A DNA stretch of 64,000 nucleotides, taken from contig NC_019729.1 in assembly GCF_000317475.1 (NCBI RefSeq), positions 882,501 through 946,500 on the forward strand, in the 5' to 3' direction. Under the pieces are notes generated by a model that was given only the letters and a program-made list of their open reading frames with translations, was not told where the DNA came from and did not search any database. The position numbers and the translations under genes are program-made. The first letter of the stretch is position 1. Every line of letters starts with the position of its first letter. Source of the stretch: Oscillatoria nigro-viridis PCC 7112 (GTDB lineage Bacteria > Cyanobacteriota > Cyanobacteriia > Cyanobacteriales > Microcoleaceae). Of the stretch, positions 61,178 through 64,000 are shown piece by piece.

Positions 61178-61294
61178 TGGTTCCCCATCTATGCCTGGGA
61201 ATCGATATCACTCTTGCTCTGCCTCGCAAGTCTCAGACTAGGGGGAGGCAGAGCCTCCAAATCTGCGTCCCCAGGCAGAGCCTGGGAACAAGAA
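61178..61294. repeat. GCCTGGGAAC / GGCAGAGCC dispersed repeat
   Basis: GTTCCCCATCTATGCCTGGGAA at the left, GGGGGAGGCAGAGCCTCC in the middle and CCCAGGCAGAGCCTGGGAAC at the right. The last is a nearly perfect hairpin. No coding frame. Confidence 0.75.
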
Positions 61295-61361
61295 AAAATA
61301 TAAAAAATATTCTTTAAGATTTGTTACAATACACAAAACTTCATACTTTCCCCAACACTGG

Positions 61362-62066
61362 ATGACTTTTTTCAACGCCTCCGAACCCCTAATCCGCAGC
61401 AAACAGGAACATCTCGACGTACAAGACCGCGAAGGCCTGTTGCAACTCCGCTGGCAAATTGGAAATATTACTCTTTTCTCAGGATTTTATACCCGCATCG
61501 ACCAAACTTTTCTGCTTTGGGGTTTGGTGACGGCGGGGATTTTTTTCACCGCTCAGTTTTTCCCCATCAGTTGGAGCTTTCAGGCGATTCTGTGGTCAAG
61601 TTTGACTCTAATTGGCACTGCGGGAATGGCTGTTTTGACTTTGTTTTGGGTAAGAGTCGAGCGAGTTAGCTGGATTCTTTACTGTTGGGCGATTTTGATG
61701 ATAACTGGTTTGGTGCTGACCGATTGCAGTATTTTTGCCGGTTGGGGAGGTTTGCTGCTGCACCTGTGCGATTTGTGGTTGGGGTTGAGCGCGATCGGCT
61801 ATTTTTGTACGGGACTCGGTTTGCGATCGCGCACTTTTATCGCGATCGGACTAACTCATTTATTTAGCATCCCTTTATTAACTTTTGTTGCACCTTGGCA
61901 ATATTTAACCACTGGCATAATTATGGCCGGCTGTTTGTTGTTATTGTCCGAATTGCAGTGGGATATGCGATCGCCGATCGACAATACTTTGCTAAACGCA
62001 GAACAGAAAGAATTTAACCGAATTCAACAGCAACTGCGACAGAGTGGCGCGATTGTATCCAAATAA
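61362..62066 (+). CDS. Multi-pass membrane protein of unknown function
   Basis: 234 residues. Six to seven hydrophobic helices between about 45 and 205: FLLWGLVTAGIFFTAQFF, AILWSSLTLIGTAGMAVLTL, WILYCWAILMITGLVL, LLLHLCDLWLGLSAIGYFC, FIAIGLTHLFSIPLLTFV and LTTGIIMAGCLLLLSEL. The N-terminal 40 residues and the C-terminal 30 (EQKEFNRIQQQLRQSG) are soluble. No enzyme motif. Not assigned to a family. Confidence 0.72.
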   Translation: MTFFNASEPLIRSKQEHLDVQDREGLLQLRWQIGNITLFSGFYTRIDQTFLLWGLVTAGIFFTAQFFPISWSFQAILWSSLTLIGTAGMAVLTLFWVRVERVSWILYCWAILMITGLVLTDCSIFAGWGGLLLHLCDLWLGLSAIGYFCTGLGLRSRTFIAIGLTHLFSIPLLTFVAPWQYLTTGIIMAGCLLLLSELQWDMRSPIDNTLLNAEQKEFNRIQQQLRQSGAIVSK

Positions 62067-62519
62067 ATGACAAATGTAAAGAATTCTGTAGTATTGCTGA
62101 CACTTTCCACAAATCGTACACAATAGAAAGATACAGCATAAATAAAAAACAAACTTTAACCAGAACAGGTGTTTTGCTGTTTTACTTGTGAATCGCCAAC
62201 CTCAGGAGAACGGTGTCCGGGAGGCGACTGGCTAACAAAGCTGTACTTGCGACGATAAAAGTTAATTCGGGTTGAGAGTAGTTGTTAAAACAAAAAAAGT
62301 GGTGCAGGGTTTTTACCGTTTCCCCTGCTTCGCAGTCTCTGAGGAGAGGCTAAACCCTCTACTAGAACAGCCTGACGAGATTGGCACAGGTTTTGACAGT
62401 TGCTCAGACCGATTTTTGAATTCAGTGTTTGAGAAAATTGAGGAAATGCTCGCTGAGGAGCATTGCAGGACTTAGGATTAAATAAGTCCTGCTTTAGTTT
62501 GGGAAATTTAAGTTCTGTT
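62067..62519. other. Intergenic region without a clear gene
   Basis: 453 bp. The stretch 62170-62260 has short complementary blocks (CGCCAACCTC ... GGGAGGCGA) that could fold, but I match it to no known RNA. A + strand frame 62272-62475 from a TTG (GFYRFPCFAVSEERLNPLLE) has some protein-like quality but no Shine-Dalgarno; left uncalled. Confidence 0.4.
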
Positions 62520-62966
62520 TTACTCTGACGTGCGTTTTCGCAATATCTCCCTTACTTCCATTAAAATCTGGCCCAACATATTTTTGCCGCTGCCATCTTT
62601 ACCGCAACCCCAATAGTAATCAATAGGAGAATTTTCGACTATTTCCTCATCGCCAGTAGCGAGTAAAATTTCTCTAATTTCGGGATGAGTTTCAAATTTG
62701 CGGAGTACGGCTTTTCCCATGATACCATCTTTTACTTCTTCCCAATCTTTGCGGAGGGGACGAGAGCGATCGCGCCCCATTTTTGCTGCATCTTTCGGCG
62801 TTTTTGCTTGGCGAATTTGTTCGCAGTGAGGTGTATTCGGAAACTTCTGCGCTTGAAAATAATGCTCGCTAGTTGCCCAATATTCTCCGTCTAACTCGAG
62901 TCCATGACTGGAAAAATTAGAAAAACAGCCGTATTCGCTGCCAGTGGTGTAGAAGTAGATAGCCAT
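62520..62966 (-). CDS. NADAR-family protein (YbiA-like)
   Basis: 148 residues, the whole protein being one NADAR domain: GCFSNFSSHGLELDGEYWAT near residue 13, SEHYFQAQKF near 33, KMGRDRSRPLRKDWEEVKD near 63, KAVLRKFETHPEIREILLATG near 85 and YYWGCGKDGSGKNMLGQIL near 117. YbiA-type NADAR proteins are N-glycosidases: YbiA acts on early riboflavin intermediates and others reverse ADP-ribosylation of guanine made by DarT toxins. No DarT gene is nearby, so housekeeping sanitation is more likely. Confidence 0.88.
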   Translation of the reverse strand: MAIYFYTTGSEYGCFSNFSSHGLELDGEYWATSEHYFQAQKFPNTPHCEQIRQAKTPKDAAKMGRDRSRPLRKDWEEVKDGIMGKAVLRKFETHPEIREILLATGDEEIVENSPIDYYWGCGKDGSGKNMLGQILMEVREILRKRTSE

Positions 62967-63008
62967 AAAGTCTGCGATTTCAATTTCGTTAATAATCTTG
63001 GTTTATCG

Positions 63009-63380
63009 TCAGTTTTCCCTCTCTGGATTATCCACTATCTTCAACCGCAAATCAATAGTTTCAAGATGGGAACCGATGTAAGACAGCAGGGCGTAGATAA
63101 ATACTATCACCCCTACCATTTCCAAAATTTCCTCAACACAAACCATCAAACCGTATATCAAGTTTCGTTGAGTTACCGCATCTGCATAATAGCCACCAAC
63201 CATTTCCATGCCAAGTGCTCCACCCACATATATACTGCCTGCTAGCAAGAAAAAGTCCCTTATTTTCCGTGGTAGGTACAGGAGAAAATTGAGATAAGCC
63301 AGCGCAGTAACCGCAACAAAAATCGCCCCCGGAATTACCCAAATGAAGTAAAAAATTCCCCCTAAATGCAGTGCCTTTCG
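63009..63380 (-). pseudogene. Membrane-protein gene cut by ISKra4 (3' part only)
   Basis: The frame runs without a stop from the IS edge to 63009: ALHLGGIFYFIWVIPGAIFV, ALAYLNFLLYLPRKIRDFF, AGSIYVGGALGMEMVGGYYA, YGLMVCVEEILEMVGVIVFI, then ALLSYIGSHLETIDLRL. That gives about four membrane helices. The 5' part must lie beyond the insertion, outside the window. No start codon before 63248 remains, so the product is lost or shortened. Not assigned to a family. Confidence 0.72.
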
Positions 63381-64000
63381 GGGTGCATCTCACTTTGGCA
63401 CATACATCAAATTGAAAGTTGACCGTTGAGATAAGCACAGCGAAGAGCAAGCATAGAGGAAACGTTCTCAATATTCCATTGCGCTCCCGATATTTTTACC
63501 CTTAATCCAATGCGTTTTATTGTTGATTCCACTGTTCCAGAACCAATCGAACTTATGGATTCTTCTTTGTAGTATTGGTAATTTACTATTCGGCAGCGAT
63601 GGGTATCTAAATAATTGCAAAACGTTTTAAATGCTTGACCTTTAAAGTCTTTAAATAAATTTATAACTTCATCAACTTTGCCTTGCCATAACATATTTTC
63701 GGCTAATTTCAATCGTTTTATTGAACCCCCTACCTTGTAGAGATTTTCTTTCAGATGATACCAATCTAAGATTTCTTGTCTTTGTTCATTGTCTCCAATT
63801 TCTTTAAATATGTTCCAAATTCCGGCATGGCCATCTCCGAGGCAATACATAGGATGTAGTAATTTTTGGCTATTAGTCCAATCAATTAAATCTTGATTAT
63901 TTTGAAAAAACGCTCCCGCATAAATATTATCTAAACACACGGCTTTATAGTCTTTCCAGTAACAGCTCTCGCCCTTGGTTGCGTTGCGTAGTCTGACTTT
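63381..64000 (-). mobile_element. ISKra4-family insertion sequence, copy 2 (runs off the window)
   Basis: Begins with the end repeat GGGTGCATCTCACTTTGGCA and matches copy 1 (21406-22585) in inverted orientation as far as it is visible. The other end, and therefore the target duplication, lies outside; the 8 bp before the repeat are GCCTTTCG. Confidence 0.9.
63407..64000 (-). CDS. ISKra4-family transposase, C-terminal part
   Basis: The frame is open from the window edge and encodes KVRLRNATKGESCYWKDYKA, CLGDGHAGIWNIFKEIG, WYHLKENLYKVGGSIKRLK and SIGSGTVESTIKRIG, ending GQLSI as in copy 1. I see no amino-acid difference between the copies over the shared 197 residues. The first part of the gene lies outside the window. 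Confidence 0.88.
   Translation of the reverse strand, partial: KVRLRNATKGESCYWKDYKAVCLDNIYAGAFFQNNQDLIDWTNSQKLLHPMYCLGDGHAGIWNIFKEIGDNEQRQEILDWYHLKENLYKVGGSIKRLKLAENMLWQGKVDEVINLFKDFKGQAFKTFCNYLDTHRCRIVNYQYYKEESISSIGSGTVESTIKRIGLRVKISGAQWNIENVSSMLALRCAYLNGQLSI

Noticed and set aside
62272-62475. 67-codon + strand frame (GFYRFPCFAVSEERLNPLLE)
   Set aside because: TTG start with no ribosome-binding site and no recognisable domain; left as intergenic.

Overview
The window comes from a filamentous cyanobacterium of the Microcoleus/Oscillatoria/Phormidium type (genus inferred, not shown). It carries chlorophyll synthase (chlG), many genes typical of cyanobacteria (TIGR04168 phosphoesterase, DUF3727 protein, double histidine phosphatase, GH57 protein), frequent HIP1 octamers (GCGATCGC), heptanucleotide tandem repeats such as AAATCTA and AGTCATT, and many small dispersed hairpin repeats between genes.

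Layout. 1-7839: a three-gene defence-type cassette (restriction-endonuclease-fold protein, DinG/XPD-like helicase, prokaryotic Argonaute-related pPIWI-RE protein), all on the + strand and tightly packed. 8093-9141: a core metallophosphoesterase gene and tRNA-Ser(UGA). 9122-17312: an integrated element of about 8.2 kb bounded by a perfect 48-bp direct repeat that starts inside the 3' end of tRNA-Ser. It holds a tyrosine integrase, a DUF3854/D5-type primase-helicase, a ribbon-helix-helix-like gene, a coiled-coil gene and a run of small translationally coupled genes, several of them membrane proteins, nearly all on the - strand. Just beyond its right end lies a decayed fragment of a second, related element.

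17998-32024: GH57 glycosidase, an intact-ended ISL3 element, an ISKra4 element sitting in a decayed zinc-ribbon gene next to its living paralogue, a PEP-CTERM protein coupled to an O-antigen-ligase-like protein, a DNA repair glycosylase, small membrane, lipo- and repeat proteins, and a dead IS1 copy.

32313-54389: mostly housekeeping genes: CofE-like protein, GNAT acetyltransferase, the ruvX - DUF3727 - mltG - yqeG run, CPBP protease, double histidine phosphatase, a dihydroorotase homologue that has lost metal ligands, phosphopantetheinyl transferase, a response regulator, creatininase-like protein, ndk, proB, TM2 and helix-hairpin-helix proteins, chlG. 54629-64000: class A penicillin-binding protein, rsmB, two Uma2 nucleases, small conserved proteins, a NADAR protein, and a membrane-protein gene cut by a second ISKra4 copy that runs off the window end in the orientation opposite to the first.

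The most interesting parts are the pPIWI-RE cassette, whose third gene carries a tandem duplication of its own ribosome-binding site and start codon, and the tRNA-Ser element, with its coupled membrane-protein operon and clusters of a TGTCTAC/GTAGACA heptamer lying inside and upstream of genes at both of its ends. All functional statements rest on reading motifs by eye; no database search was run.
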